A program made the position numbers and the translations under genes. Of a DNA stretch of 64,000 nucleotides, positions 1 to 8,241 are shown piece after piece; the first letter of the stretch is position 1; each line of letters begins with the position of its first letter. The notes below the pieces were generated by a model, which was given only the letters and a program-made list of their open reading frames with translations, made no database searches and had not been told where the DNA came from. This DNA comes from Streptomyces fildesensis (GTDB taxonomy: Bacteria > Actinomycetota > Actinomycetes > Streptomycetales > Streptomycetaceae), in assembly GCF_016107395.1 (NCBI RefSeq), contig NZ_JAAIKO010000025.1:47219-111218 (forward strand), given 5' to 3'.

Positions 1-117
1 CCCGACGACGAGAGCGGCGTGTCAGGTGGGGCCTTGTTCCGGTGTGATCTTGTGCCGGTGGGGTCTTGTTCCGGTGGATCGGGCGGTGGGATCAGGCGAT
101 TGATCCCACCGGTCGGA

Positions 118-714
118 TCAGGTCAGACGCAGGGCGGGGAGTACCACCGCGTCGATGTATCGGAAGGCGAATTCGGGGTCGGGTTCGACTCCCTCGATCA
201 GCGGCCGCCCCATCGCGGCGCCGATCAGCATGTGCGGTACGAAATGCCTGGCGGGTACGTCGGCCGCCAGTTCGCCACGTTCCACGGCACGTTGCAACAT
301 GCCGTCGAAGGCGGCCATTTCCGGTTCGATGAGCAGTTGCCGCAACGCCTGGAAGAGGTCCGGATTCTGATGTGCGGCCTGTCCGAGCGCCCGCATCAGT
401 TCGTTGTCCCGCTTCGAGTCGCCCGTCGCGTCATGGCACCGCACCAGTTCGCGCAGGTCGCCCCGCACCGATCCGGTGTCGATGTCCTCGATCCGCACCG
501 GCTTGGTGTGCCGCAGCGCGGTCGCCACCAGTTCGGGCTTGCCCTTCCACTGGCGGTAGAGCGTGGCCTTGCTGGAGCGGGTGCGCGAGGCGATCGCGTC
601 CATGGTGAGCGCCTCGTAGCCCACCTCCCGCAGCATCTCGACCACCGCGGCGTAGAGCTCCTGCTCGCGTTCGGGCGTGAGCCTGGTGCGGCGTGCCGGG
701 GCATCCGTCGACAT
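118..714 (-). CDS. TetR-family transcriptional regulator
   Basis: A 198-aa TetR repressor. The N-terminal helix-turn-helix is clear (residues about 12-58, with recognition helix SRTRSSKATLYRQW), followed by an all-helical ligand-binding domain of the TetR_C type. I chose the ATG at 714 because the protein then starts a few residues before the HTH, as is usual; the open frame runs upstream to 816 but that part is low-complexity and crosses a palindrome. Just upstream lie an ACGAAAC-N-GTTTCGT palindrome (732-746) and a hairpin with related half-sites (772-807), so autoregulation is likely. The same-strand neighbour upstream is an alpha/beta hydrolase, a possible target. The ligand is unknown. 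Confidence 0.85.
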   Translation of the reverse strand: MSTDAPARRTRLTPEREQELYAAVVEMLREVGYEALTMDAIASRTRSSKATLYRQWKGKPELVATALRHTKPVRIEDIDTGSVRGDLRELVRCHDATGDSKRDNELMRALGQAAHQNPDLFQALRQLLIEPEMAAFDGMLQRAVERGELAADVPARHFVPHMLIGAAMGRPLIEGVEPDPEFAFRYIDAVVLPALRLT

Positions 715-731
715 CCTCGGCCTCCATCCAA

Positions 732-746
732 ACGAAACGGTTTCGT
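732..746. promoter_or_regulatory. candidate TetR operator
   Basis: The palindrome ACGAAAC-G-GTTTCGT (7-1-7, perfect arms) lies 18 bp upstream of the TetR start codon. Its half-site recurs in the hairpin at 772-807. The size and position suit a TetR operator for autoregulation. This is inferred from symmetry only. Confidence 0.5.
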
Positions 747-771
747 ACAGCTGACTCCTAGAGAGTAGAAC

Positions 772-807
772 ACCACCCATCGAAACGGAAACGTTTCGAT
801 GGGTGGT
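772..807. repeat. 16-bp perfect inverted repeat (hairpin, operator or terminator)
   Basis: Perfect 16-bp arms (772-787 and 792-807) flank a GAAA loop. It contains CGAAACG/CGTTTCG half-sites like those of the 732-746 palindrome. It lies downstream of the hydrolase stop (901) and upstream of the tetR start, so it could be the hydrolase terminator, a second TetR operator, or both. Confidence 0.6.
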
Positions 808-900
808 GTGGGTCACGTTGTCCGGCTTTACGGCCGGCGGACCGCCCTTTACGCCCGGTTTGCCGCCCGCCGCGCCAAGACCGGAGGGACTTCGGACGGC

Positions 901-1596
901 TCAGATCCAGCCGTCCAGCGAACGGAAGAACCCGTCGAAGTCGTCGCGGTGGATGGTGTGGCCGGCGCCCACGACCGTACGGATCCCGAAGCCGCGCTCG
1001 CTGAGCAGCCCCGCGTCGTCCGGGCCGATCAGGAAGCTGTTCTCGGCGAGCTGCACGAGCGACGGGACGGCGGGCTTCTGCGGCAGATAGCCGGTCAGCG
1101 GCCGGCCGCCCAGGAAGGCGGCGGAGTCGGTGTCCCACAGCGCCAGGGTGGCGAGTTCCACCTCGATGTCCGCCTCCTCCCAGCGCGGGTTCAGGCCGGC
1201 GATCTGCTCCCGTGTGGCCCGGGCGAAGTGGACGAAGATCGCCGGGTCGACCTGCTGAGCGGGGTCCGCCGAGGCCCAGGCCGGGTCGGAGTAGACGGCC
1301 CGCGCCGGGGCGAGGCGCTCGGCGGCGAGCGACAGCGCCAGCCCGCCCAGCGAGTGCCCGACCGCCAGCTCCGCGCCGCCCGGCAGCGTCTCGACGAGGT
1401 CCTCGGCGAACAGCTCGGGGCTGTACTCGCCGCGCGGGCTCTCACCGTGACCGCGCAGGTCCACGGCGATGACGCGGTAGCCCCGGTCCGCGAGCGCGGG
1501 ACCGACCCGGCGCCAGGTGCGGTGGTCGGACATGATGCCGTGGACCAGGAGCGCGATCCGGTCGCCGGTGCCCCACTCGCGGGTGTTGAGCTTCAT
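901..1596 (-). CDS. alpha/beta hydrolase
   Basis: A 231-aa single-domain alpha/beta hydrolase, probably cytoplasmic. The nucleophile elbow is GHSLGG (Ser82), the oxyanion region follows LLVHGIMSD (about 17-25), an LRGHGES motif lies near residue 50, and the catalytic His is in GAGHTIH (about His213). The ATG at 1596 is preceded by a GGAGAGG ribosome site; the frame extends to 1668 without a better start. It reads towards the TetR gene and diverges from the LacI-type regulator. The substrate cannot be read from sequence; esterase or haloperoxidase-like activities are common in this family. Confidence 0.85.
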   Translation of the reverse strand: MKLNTREWGTGDRIALLVHGIMSDHRTWRRVGPALADRGYRVIAVDLRGHGESPRGEYSPELFAEDLVETLPGGAELAVGHSLGGLALSLAAERLAPARAVYSDPAWASADPAQQVDPAIFVHFARATREQIAGLNPRWEEADIEVELATLALWDTDSAAFLGGRPLTGYLPQKPAVPSLVQLAENSFLIGPDDAGLLSERGFGIRTVVGAGHTIHRDDFDGFFRSLDGWI

Positions 1597-1701
1597 GGTG
1601 TTGATGCCTCTCCTGCTGTTGGGGTGCTGCCGGACTGCCGGGGGCTCCGACGGAGGGTTCGGTCCCATCTTCGGGCGCGGGGCGGTGACACCCGTCGCAT
1701 G

Positions 1702-1745
1702 ACACGTGTAACTATATGTGTAGCATCCACCCCGAACTCTCGGCC
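1702..1745. promoter_or_regulatory. divergent promoter region, hydrolase / LacI-type regulator
   Basis: This short AT-richer stretch between the divergent hydrolase (start 1596) and LacI-type gene contains the ACACGTGT palindrome (1702-1709), followed by TATATGTGTA. It is a plausible promoter/operator region; the site itself is not proven. Confidence 0.3.
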
Positions 1746-1764
1746 AGACCGGATCTCTGAAAAG

Positions 1765-2811
1765 ATGCCGAGCGGAATGACACAGTCACCCGAGCCCACG
1801 AGCCCCCCGGCCACGCCGACCAGCACCGATGTCGCGCGCCTCGCCGGTGTGTCCCGCGCCACCGTCTCGTACGTCCTGAACGCCCAGGCCGCGGGCCGCG
1901 TCAGCACGCGGACCCAGGACCGGGTGCGCGCCGCCGCGGAAGAGCTCGGCTATGTGCCGCACGCCGCAGCCCGCACCCTGCGGGCCGGGCACTCCGGCCT
2001 CGTCCTGCTGACCACCCCGGCCACCCCGATCCCCAGGATCGGCGCGCTCTTCGGCGACTTCCTGATGGAACTGCAGGGCGCTCTGCACCAGCTCGGCTAC
2101 ACCAGCGTCTGGCACGGCCCCGTCGCGGGCGCCGGCGAGCAGGCCGCGCGCGCCTGGGCGGAACTGCGCCCGGCCGCCGTCCTCGCCCTGCCGGGCACCG
2201 GCCTGACCCCGTCCGCCGTCGAGCTGCTCAAGCGCTCGGGCACCCGCGCCGTGCTCACCCTCGGCATGCAGCCGGTGGCGGGCGCGCACGCCCTGCTCCT
2301 CGACCAGGAGATGCTCGGCGCCCGCGCCGGCACCCATCTGCTGGAGCGCGGCCGCCGCCGGATCGGCGTCATCATGCCGACCGAGTCGGGCCTCGACCTC
2401 TTCAGCGTTCCCCGCCTCGCCGGCGTCCGGGCGGCCGCCACCCTCGAGACCGGCACCCACGTCGAGCCGCTCACGCTGGACTGCACCGAGGAATCGGCGG
2501 CCGAACTCGCCGCCCGCTGGCCCCGGCTCGGCCTCGACTCCCTCTTCGCGTACAACGACGAGTACGCGATGCTCGTGATGCGCGCCTTCCAGGACGCCGG
2601 CCTGGCCATCCCCGGCGACCTCGCGATCGTCGGCGCCGACGACCTCCTCCTGGCCCGCCTGCTGCGCCCGCGCCTCACCAGCGTGCACTTCGACACCATC
2701 CCCACCGCCCGCATCGTGGGCCTGGTCGACCGCGCCATCCGCGAGCCGGAAACGGCCCCGGAGACCCACCAGTTGACCCGTGTCGTCGTAGCGGCCCGCG
2801 ACTCCGGCTGA
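1765..2811 (+). CDS. LacI-family transcriptional regulator
   Basis: A LacI/GalR repressor of about 348 aa. The HTH is at residues about 18-45 (DVARLAGVSRATVSYVLN, with the hinge helix region following), then a periplasmic-binding-protein-like sensor domain with typical GLVLL, RIGVIMP and AIVGADD segments. Two in-frame ATGs are possible, at 1765 and 1777; neither has a strong ribosome site, so the start is uncertain by 4 codons. It diverges from an alpha/beta hydrolase, a likely target, and ends before a bidirectional terminator. The ligand is unknown. Confidence 0.85.
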   Translation: MPSGMTQSPEPTSPPATPTSTDVARLAGVSRATVSYVLNAQAAGRVSTRTQDRVRAAAEELGYVPHAAARTLRAGHSGLVLLTTPATPIPRIGALFGDFLMELQGALHQLGYTSVWHGPVAGAGEQAARAWAELRPAAVLALPGTGLTPSAVELLKRSGTRAVLTLGMQPVAGAHALLLDQEMLGARAGTHLLERGRRRIGVIMPTESGLDLFSVPRLAGVRAAATLETGTHVEPLTLDCTEESAAELAARWPRLGLDSLFAYNDEYAMLVMRAFQDAGLAIPGDLAIVGADDLLLARLLRPRLTSVHFDTIPTARIVGLVDRAIREPETAPETHQLTRVVVAARDSG

Positions 2812-2889
2812 CCCCCACCCGCCCCACGAACGCGCCCCACGGACCCGCCCAGCCGCCCCGCAGGACCCCGGAATCACCCCGAACACCAA

Positions 2890-2923
2890 AAAGCCCCTGG
2901 CGGGTTTCCCCGCCAGGGGCTTT
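2890..2923. terminator. bidirectional rho-independent terminator
   Basis: 15-bp perfect arms (2890-2904 and 2909-2923) enclose a TTTC loop, with A/T runs on both sides. It lies between the LacI-type gene (+) and tRNA-Ala (-) and can end both transcripts. Confidence 0.85.
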
Positions 2924-2932
2924 GAGCTGCGG

Positions 2933-3006
2933 TGGACCTGTGGGGATTTGAACCCCAGACCCCCTCGATGCGAACGAGGTGCGCTACCAGACTGCGCCAC
3001 AGGCCC
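2933..3006 (-). tRNA. tRNA-Ala(CGC)
   Basis: A complete 74-nt cloverleaf reads on the minus strand: acceptor GGGCCTG/CAGGTCC, D-arm GCGCAGTCTGGTAGCGC, anticodon stem CCTCG/CGAGG with loop TTCGCAT, and T-arm GGGGTTCAAATCCCC. The anticodon is CGC, reading the Ala codon GCG, which is abundant in this genome. The 3' CCA is not encoded. Confidence 0.96.
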
Positions 3007-3077
3007 TTGCAACGAGGAAAACGATAGCACCCTCTCGGGGGTGGTTGTTAACGAGATCCTCGCTGGTCACCGATCGC

Positions 3078-4124
3078 TCACTCGTTGGCGGCGCGCGGCC
3101 GGTCCGGGTCGGCGTACTGGTCGAACAAGGGGGTGCGGGAACGGTCGCGGGAGCGGCGGCCGGTGGTGGGGCGCGGGAGCTCGCGCTGCGGCTCCGGCTC
3201 GGGGGCCGCGGCCGGGGCCGGCGTGGCCTGCGGGTGGCCCGGCGTGGTGCCGGAGCGTGCCGAGCTCCAGTTGCCCGGCGCGGTGAAGTCGATGCCGCCC
3301 GGGGTGCGGGGCGCGACCGGCGCCGTGACGTACGTGGGCAGCGGCACCGGTACGGGGTCCCAGCCGTCGTCGGGGGCCGCGTGCTGCTCGCGCTGCTGCT
3401 GGTCCACCCACTCCGCGTGATCGGTCTGCTCGACCAGGGCCCGCCGGTCCGCGGTGCGCGGCGAGGTGGCGGGCTCGGGCTCGTCGTCGAGGTCCGGCTC
3501 GTCGGCCGCCTGGGGGCGCGGGCGGTCGCGCAGCCGCACGGCGGCGTCGGCGGCCCGGCGCTGGTCGATCTTGACCTCGAAGCGGCGGCGCTCCTGGCGG
3601 CGCAGATGGCCGATGTAGAGGGTCAGCAGCGCGGCGGGCGCCGCCGGCGCCCACAGGAACGCGAGGCCGCCCACGGCGGCGACGATCGCGCCGACGGTGA
3701 AGGCCAGGAAGAGGAGCGTGGTGGTGCGGCGACGGCGCGCGAGGACCTTGGCCCGGGGGTTGTGCACCGGGCCGGGACGCTGCGCCTTCTGATGCGCGGG
3801 GACGGGGTGGTGCGCCGGGGCGGACTGCTGGGCCGGAACGGCCGCCGGGGCGGGTTTGATCTCGGTCGCGGGCACGGCGAGGCCCCGGACGTCCACCACG
3901 TCGTCGACGGAGTCCGGTGCATCGGCGGGCTGATCGCTCTCATCGCGCGCTTTCGCGACGCGACGCTCCATCCCCGCCCTTCCGGACAGCAGCCGGATGG
4001 CGGTGCTGAAGCGTTCCGTCGGACGCGCTTCGTTGAGCTCATCCTGCCTACGGAGCCACATCGGCACCAAGTAGGCAGCCCAGGCCCCGACGATGACTGC
4101 GTAGATGAGGCCACTACTGCTCAC
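3078..4124 (-). CDS. sepX: SepX/GlpR-like divisome membrane protein
   Basis: A 348-aa membrane protein. An N-terminal TM helix (SGLIYAVIVGAWAAYLVPMW, about 4-23) is followed by a charged cytoplasmic linker with AP-rich sequence, then two close hydrophobic segments (about 134-170) and a long disordered Arg/Pro-rich tail ending in DRPRAANE. This architecture and the position beside the MoeA-like gene match Streptomyces SepX and corynebacterial GlpR, a divisome protein that binds the gephyrin-like Glp. The GTG at 4124 has no ribosome site but a TACCGT-like -10 lies 7 bp upstream, which suggests leaderless transcription. It is the last gene of the galU-glp-moaC-mog-GNAT cluster. The name rests on architecture and synteny. 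Confidence 0.72.
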   Translation of the reverse strand: MSSSGLIYAVIVGAWAAYLVPMWLRRQDELNEARPTERFSTAIRLLSGRAGMERRVAKARDESDQPADAPDSVDDVVDVRGLAVPATEIKPAPAAVPAQQSAPAHHPVPAHQKAQRPGPVHNPRAKVLARRRRTTTLLFLAFTVGAIVAAVGGLAFLWAPAAPAALLTLYIGHLRRQERRRFEVKIDQRRAADAAVRLRDRPRPQAADEPDLDDEPEPATSPRTADRRALVEQTDHAEWVDQQQREQHAAPDDGWDPVPVPLPTYVTAPVAPRTPGGIDFTAPGNWSSARSGTTPGHPQATPAPAAAPEPEPQRELPRPTTGRRSRDRSRTPLFDQYADPDRPRAANE

Positions 4125-4241
4125 GGATTACACGGTAGGTGCCACGGAGACACGCCATACGCAATTCCGCACGGTGTGTCGCACGATCTGGCTGATATGC
4201 CGAGATTTTTTTGTGATTGGGTTCATTTTCGAACATTTATT
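4125..4241. other. AT-rich intergenic segment
   Basis: About 50 bp (roughly 4203-4252) is strikingly A/T-rich for this genome, with T7 and TTTATTTTATTT runs and a small GTTC/GAAC hairpin. Read on the minus strand it could end the GNAT transcript, and it lies upstream of the sepX promoter. It could also bind an AT-preferring nucleoid protein such as Lsr2. Confidence 0.4.
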
Positions 4242-4835
4242 TTATTTCTGCGGCGTTCCCGGCCTGGCCTGCCGCCATCGGTTGAGCAGCCCCTCCGGCA
4301 CTTCCTCCGCCGTCAACGCGAACACCAAGTGGTCACGCCACGCACCGTCGATGTGGAGATAGCGCGGGCGCGGACCCTCTTCGCGAAATCCGAGTTTTTC
4401 CACCACCCGTCGGCTGGGGGTGTTCTCCGGCCGGATGCACACCTCGACCCGGTGCAGCCCGACATGGCGGAAACAGTGGTCGACGGCGAGCGCGACAGAG
4501 GTCGGCATGACGCCGCGTCCGGCGACCGACCGGTCGACCCAGTAGCCGACATGGGCGGAGCACATCGAGCCCCAGGTGACGCCGGCGACGGTCAACTGAC
4601 CGGCCAGCCGCCCCTGGTACTCGATGACGAAGGGCAGCATGCGGCCCGCGTTCGCCTCCGACCGCAGATGGCGCACCATCTGACGGTACGTGGGGCGCTG
4701 GATGACATGGCCGGGCGGCGCGGGCGGCACGGTGGCCTCCCACGGCCGCAGCCAGTCGCGGTTGCGGCGGTTGACCTCGCGCCAGGAGCGCTGGTCGCGC
4801 ATCCGGATCGGGCGGAGGGTGATGTCACCGTCCAC
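4242..4835 (-). CDS. GNAT-family N-acetyltransferase (RimJ/RimL-like)
   Basis: A 197-aa GNAT enzyme of the RimJ/RimL type, predicted to transfer acetyl from acetyl-CoA to an N-terminal or side-chain amine. The fold signature includes LRPIRMRDQRSW at the start, the GVMPTSVALAVDHCFR acetyl-CoA loop (about 127-142) and the RPENTPSRRVVEKLGF segment typical of this group. The start is GTG at 4835, 23 bp after the mog stop, so it belongs to the same operon. The true substrate is unknown; family members include ribosomal-protein alanine acetylases. Confidence 0.85.
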   Translation of the reverse strand: MDGDITLRPIRMRDQRSWREVNRRNRDWLRPWEATVPPAPPGHVIQRPTYRQMVRHLRSEANAGRMLPFVIEYQGRLAGQLTVAGVTWGSMCSAHVGYWVDRSVAGRGVMPTSVALAVDHCFRHVGLHRVEVCIRPENTPSRRVVEKLGFREEGPRPRYLHIDGAWRDHLVFALTAEEVPEGLLNRWRQARPGTPQK

Positions 4836-4858
4836 CAGCTCGGCCGGCCAGGACGCGT

Positions 4859-5365
4859 TCAGCTCGCCCCTCTTTTCTGGCCGGTGGGCCCGGATTGCGG
4901 GTGGTCGCCGCCGCGGATCTGGTCGACGGCGTGGACGAGGAGCGGGGCGAGCACGTCCAGGCCGTCCTTGACGCCACCGGTCGAGCCCGGAAGGTTCACC
5001 ACCAGGGTGCCGCCGGCGACGCCCGCGACGCCACGGGACAGCACCGCGGTGGGCACCTTCTCCCGCCCGGCGGCACGGATCGCCTCGGCGATGCCGGGGA
5101 TCTCGTAGTCCAGCACCTCGCGGGTGACCTCCGGAGTGCGGTCGGTGGGCGAGATCCCGGTCCCACCGGTGGTCACGACGACGTCGTAGGAGGCCGCCAC
5201 TGCGTCGCGCAGGGCCTGCCCGACGGGCTCCCCGTCCGGGACCACCCGCGGGCCGTCGGTCTCGAAGCCGAGAGCCCGCAGCGCAGCGACGATCAGCGGT
5301 CCGCCGCGGTCCTCGTAGACACCCGCGGCGGCGCGGTTCGACGCGGTGACCGCCAGCGCCCTCAT
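4859..5365 (-). CDS. mog: molybdenum cofactor biosynthesis protein Mog/MoaB (molybdopterin adenylyltransferase)
   Basis: A 168-aa MoaB/Mog domain protein, which activates molybdopterin by adenylylation before Mo insertion. The family motifs are GGTGISPTDRTPE (about 66-78) and the late NLPGSTGG loop. The ATG at 5365 overlaps the moaC stop by 4 bp (ATGA), so translation is coupled. It works with MoaC and the MoeA-like protein encoded upstream. Length is normal for the family. Confidence 0.93.
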   Translation of the reverse strand: MRALAVTASNRAAAGVYEDRGGPLIVAALRALGFETDGPRVVPDGEPVGQALRDAVAASYDVVVTTGGTGISPTDRTPEVTREVLDYEIPGIAEAIRAAGREKVPTAVLSRGVAGVAGGTLVVNLPGSTGGVKDGLDVLAPLLVHAVDQIRGGDHPQSGPTGQKRGAS

Positions 5366-5844
5366 GGCCGCTGCCAGTCGCCGGACTTGCCGCCGGTCTT
5401 CGTCTCGACCCGCACGTCGGTGATGACGGCGGCCTTGTCCACGGCCTTGACCATGTCGATGACGGTCAGGGCCGCGACGGTGACGGCGGTGAGCGCCTCC
5501 ATCTCGACCCCGGTGCGGTCGGTGGTCCGCACGGTCGCGGCGATCTCCACGGCCTCGTCGGTGACGGCGAGGTCGAGCGTCACCCCGGACAGCGCGAGCG
5601 GATGGCAGAGCGGGATCAGGTCCGGCGTCCGCTTGGCGCCCATGATACCCGCGATGCGCGCGGTGGCGAGGGCGTCGCCCTTGGGAACGCCCTCACCGCG
5701 CAGCAGCTCGATCACGCGCGGGGCGACGAGTACCCGGCCGGTGGCGCGGGCCGTGCGGGCGGTGACGTCCTTGCCGGAGACGTCCACCATCCGGGCCGCA
5801 CCGGCCTCGTCGATGTGGGTGAGGTGCTCTTGCGCGCTGCTCAT
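5362..5844 (-). CDS. moaC: cyclic pyranopterin monophosphate synthase MoaC
   Basis: A 160-aa MoaC, which converts the GTP-derived MoaA product to cyclic pyranopterin monophosphate. Visible motifs are MVDVSGKDVTAR (about 19-30), the KGDALATARIAGIMGAKRT segment, LIPLCHPL, and GVEMEALTAVTVAALTVIDMVKA. The ATG at 5844 has a GGGAGAACG ribosome site. It follows the moeA-like gene in the operon and overlaps mog by 4 bp. Confidence 0.95.
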   Translation of the reverse strand: MSSAQEHLTHIDEAGAARMVDVSGKDVTARTARATGRVLVAPRVIELLRGEGVPKGDALATARIAGIMGAKRTPDLIPLCHPLALSGVTLDLAVTDEAVEIAATVRTTDRTGVEMEALTAVTVAALTVIDMVKAVDKAAVITDVRVETKTGGKSGDWQRP

Positions 5845-5962
5845 CGTTCTCCCGGTCCGGTCCTCTGGGCAGCCACCGTACCGGGAGGGCGGATCAAAAG
5901 GGCCGCAGGGCCTTCAACGGGAGGGCCCGGTCGATACCGCACGGGACCTTTTTCACCACGCC

Positions 5963-7255
5963 CTAGTCCAGCCGGATCACGTCGACCTCCGCGCCCTTCT
6001 CCACGGAGGTGGTGTCCTCCGGGACGACGATCAGCGCGTTGGCGTGCGCGAGCGATCTGACCAGGTGGGACGCGGAGCCGCCGACGGGGGTCACCGTGCC
6101 GTTCGCGTACTTGCCGCGGAGGAACTGGCGCTTGCCCTCGGGCGACGACTCGATCGCCGTGTCGCAGAGCGCGCGCACGACCTCGCGGTGCACGGCGCCG
6201 GCGCCCATCAGCGTGCGGATCGCGGGGCGTACGAAGAGCTCGAAGGAGACATACGCGCTGACCGGGTTGCCGGGCAGGGCCAGCAGCGGGATGCGGTCGG
6301 GGCCGATCCGGCCGAAGCCCTGGGGCTTGCCGGGCTGCATGGCGAGCTTGCGGAAGTCGACACGGCTCTCGTCGTCCTCGATCGAGGCGAGCGCCTCCTT
6401 GACAACGTCGTACGCGCCGACGCTCACCCCACCGCTGGTGACGATGATGTCGGCCCGGATGAGCTGGTCCTCGATGGTGGCACGCAGTGTCTCGACGTCA
6501 TCGGCGACGGCGCCGACCCGGTACGCGATGGCGCCCGCGTCCCGCGCGGCGGCGGTCAGCGCGAAGCTGTTGGAGTCATGGATCCGGCCGGGGCTGAGCT
6601 CCTCGCCGGGCTGTACGAGCTCGCTGCCGGTCGACATCACCACGACCCGGGGGCGCGGGCGCACCCGGACGCTGCCGCGGCCGATGGCGGCGAGCAGCCC
6701 GATCTGCGGCGGGCCGAGGATCGTGCCGGCGGCCAGCGCCAGCTCCCCCGCGGCGACGTCGCTGCCGCGGGCCCTGACGTACTGGCGCGCCTCGACAGGA
6801 CGGTGGACCCGGACCTCGCCGCTGGCGCCGGCCGGGTCGGAGCTGTGCGACCGCATGGTGGTGGCCGGTCCGCCGCCGGTGCCGGCGTCGGTCCACTCCA
6901 CGGGGACGACGGCCTCCGCGCCGGGCGGCAGCGGGGCGCCGGTCATGATGCGGGCGGCCTGGCCGGGGCCGACGGTGGGCAGATGGTCGCTGCCCGCCGC
7001 GACATCCCCGATGACGGTCAGGACCGCCGGGTGCGCGTCGGTGGCCCCGTCCGTGTCCGCGGTGCGGACCGCGTAGCCGTCCATCGCGCTGTTGTCGAAG
7101 GGCGGCAGCGCGACGGGGACGGTGACGTCCTCGACGAGGACGCAGCCCTGGGCGTCGAGGAGTTGCAGCTCGATCGATTCCAGCGGGGACAACTGCCCGA
7201 GGATGTTGTCGAGGTGCTCGGAGACAGACCAGATTCGGTCAGCCACGGTGCTCAA
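5963..7255 (-). CDS. moeA: MoeA-family molybdopterin molybdotransferase (Glp-like)
   Basis: A 430-aa MoeA/gephyrin-E-like protein. Domains in order: MoeA_N (about 15-180, with PPFDNSAMDGYAV), the MoCF-binding MoaB-like domain (about 190-335, with VVMSTGSELV and TSGGVSVGAYDVVK) and MoeA_C (about 345-425). The start is TTG at 7255: it overlaps the galU stop and lies 8 nt after GAGGAG, a better position than the GTG at 7246. Because it shares an operon with a SepX/GlpR-like gene, it may be the Streptomyces counterpart of corynebacterial Glp and serve cell division as well as, or instead of, cofactor synthesis. Confidence 0.9.
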   Translation of the reverse strand: MSTVADRIWSVSEHLDNILGQLSPLESIELQLLDAQGCVLVEDVTVPVALPPFDNSAMDGYAVRTADTDGATDAHPAVLTVIGDVAAGSDHLPTVGPGQAARIMTGAPLPPGAEAVVPVEWTDAGTGGGPATTMRSHSSDPAGASGEVRVHRPVEARQYVRARGSDVAAGELALAAGTILGPPQIGLLAAIGRGSVRVRPRPRVVVMSTGSELVQPGEELSPGRIHDSNSFALTAAARDAGAIAYRVGAVADDVETLRATIEDQLIRADIIVTSGGVSVGAYDVVKEALASIEDDESRVDFRKLAMQPGKPQGFGRIGPDRIPLLALPGNPVSAYVSFELFVRPAIRTLMGAGAVHREVVRALCDTAIESSPEGKRQFLRGKYANGTVTPVGGSASHLVRSLAHANALIVVPEDTTSVEKGAEVDVIRLD

Positions 7256-8160
7256 TCTTGCATCTCCTCAGTCACGTACGAGCGGAGCCAGGTCCGGAAG
7301 TCCGGGCCCAGGTCTTCACGTTCGCACGCGAGTCTGACAATGGCACGCAGATAGTCGGCGCGGTCGCCGGTGTCGTAGCGGCGCCCGGTGAAGACCACGC
7401 CGTGGACCGGGCCGCCGTCGTCGTCGCGGTGGGACATCTCCCGCAGCGCGTCGGTGAGCTGGATCTCCCCGCCGCGGCCGGGCGGCGTCTTCTTGATCGC
7501 GTCGAACACCGCCGGGTCCAGCACGTACCGGCCGATGATCGCGTACGAGGACGGTGCCTCGTTCGTCGCGGGCTTCTCGACCAGGTCCGTCACCCGCACC
7601 ACGTCGTGCTCGGCGGTGGGCACGATCGCCGCGCAGCCGTACAGGTGGATCTGCGCCGGGTCGACCTCCATCAGCGCGATGACGCTGCCGCCGAACCGCT
7701 CCTGGATGTCGATCATGCGTGACAGCAGCGGGTCCCGCGGGTCGATCAGGTCGTCACCCAGCAGCACCGCGAAGGGCTGGTCCCCCACATGCGGCTCCGC
7801 GCACAGCACCGCGTGCCCCAGACCCTTCGGGTCCCCCTGTCGCACGTAGTGCATCGTGGCCAGGTCGCTGGACTCCCGCACCCGCGCCAGCCGCGACTCG
7901 TCGCCCTTGCGGGTCAGCGCCTCTTCCAGCTCGTAGTTCCGGTCGAAGTGGTCCTCGAGCGCGCGCTTGTTCCGCCCGGTGATCATCAGCACGTCACTGA
8001 GGTTCGCCGCCCGCGCCTCCTCCACCACGTACTGGATCGCCGGCTTGTCGACGACCGGCAGCATCTCCTTGGGCGTGGCCTTGGTGGCCGGCAGGAACCG
8101 GGTACCGAGACCCGCCGCCGGGATGACGGCCTTGGTGATCCGAGTACGTGCTTGAGTCAT
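7252..8160 (-). CDS. galU: UTP--glucose-1-phosphate uridylyltransferase GalU
   Basis: A 302-aa nucleotidyltransferase that makes UDP-glucose from UTP and glucose-1-phosphate. The N-terminal nucleotide-binding motif is AVIPAAGLGTRFLPATKATP (from about residue 10); DKPAIQYVVEE and the late FTGRRYDTGDRADYL segment are typical of GalU. I take the ATG at 8160 (MTQAR), which fits family N-termini; an ATG at 8172 would add 4 residues. It is the first gene of the minus-strand operon, and its stop overlaps the moeA-like start. Confidence 0.94.
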   Translation of the reverse strand: MTQARTRITKAVIPAAGLGTRFLPATKATPKEMLPVVDKPAIQYVVEEARAANLSDVLMITGRNKRALEDHFDRNYELEEALTRKGDESRLARVRESSDLATMHYVRQGDPKGLGHAVLCAEPHVGDQPFAVLLGDDLIDPRDPLLSRMIDIQERFGGSVIALMEVDPAQIHLYGCAAIVPTAEHDVVRVTDLVEKPATNEAPSSYAIIGRYVLDPAVFDAIKKTPPGRGGEIQLTDALREMSHRDDDGGPVHGVVFTGRRYDTGDRADYLRAIVRLACEREDLGPDFRTWLRSYVTEEMQD

Positions 8161-8241
8161 GCCGTGCACCATAACCGCTGCGCGTGAGGTGAAGATGAAG
8201 TTCCGGTTGATAACGGCTGATAGGCGGCGGTAGTGCGGGGT
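8161..8241. promoter_or_regulatory. divergent promoter region galU / 5-FTHF cyclo-ligase
   Basis: This 81-bp gap between two divergent starts must hold promoters for both the galU operon and the cyclo-ligase gene. It is AT-richer (AGATGAAGTTCCGGTTGATA), but I cannot assign unique -10/-35 boxes. Confidence 0.4.

Noticed and set aside
4895..7354. 819-codon plus-strand frame across mog, moaC and moeA
   Set aside because: Shadow of three recognised minus-strand genes; no family features.
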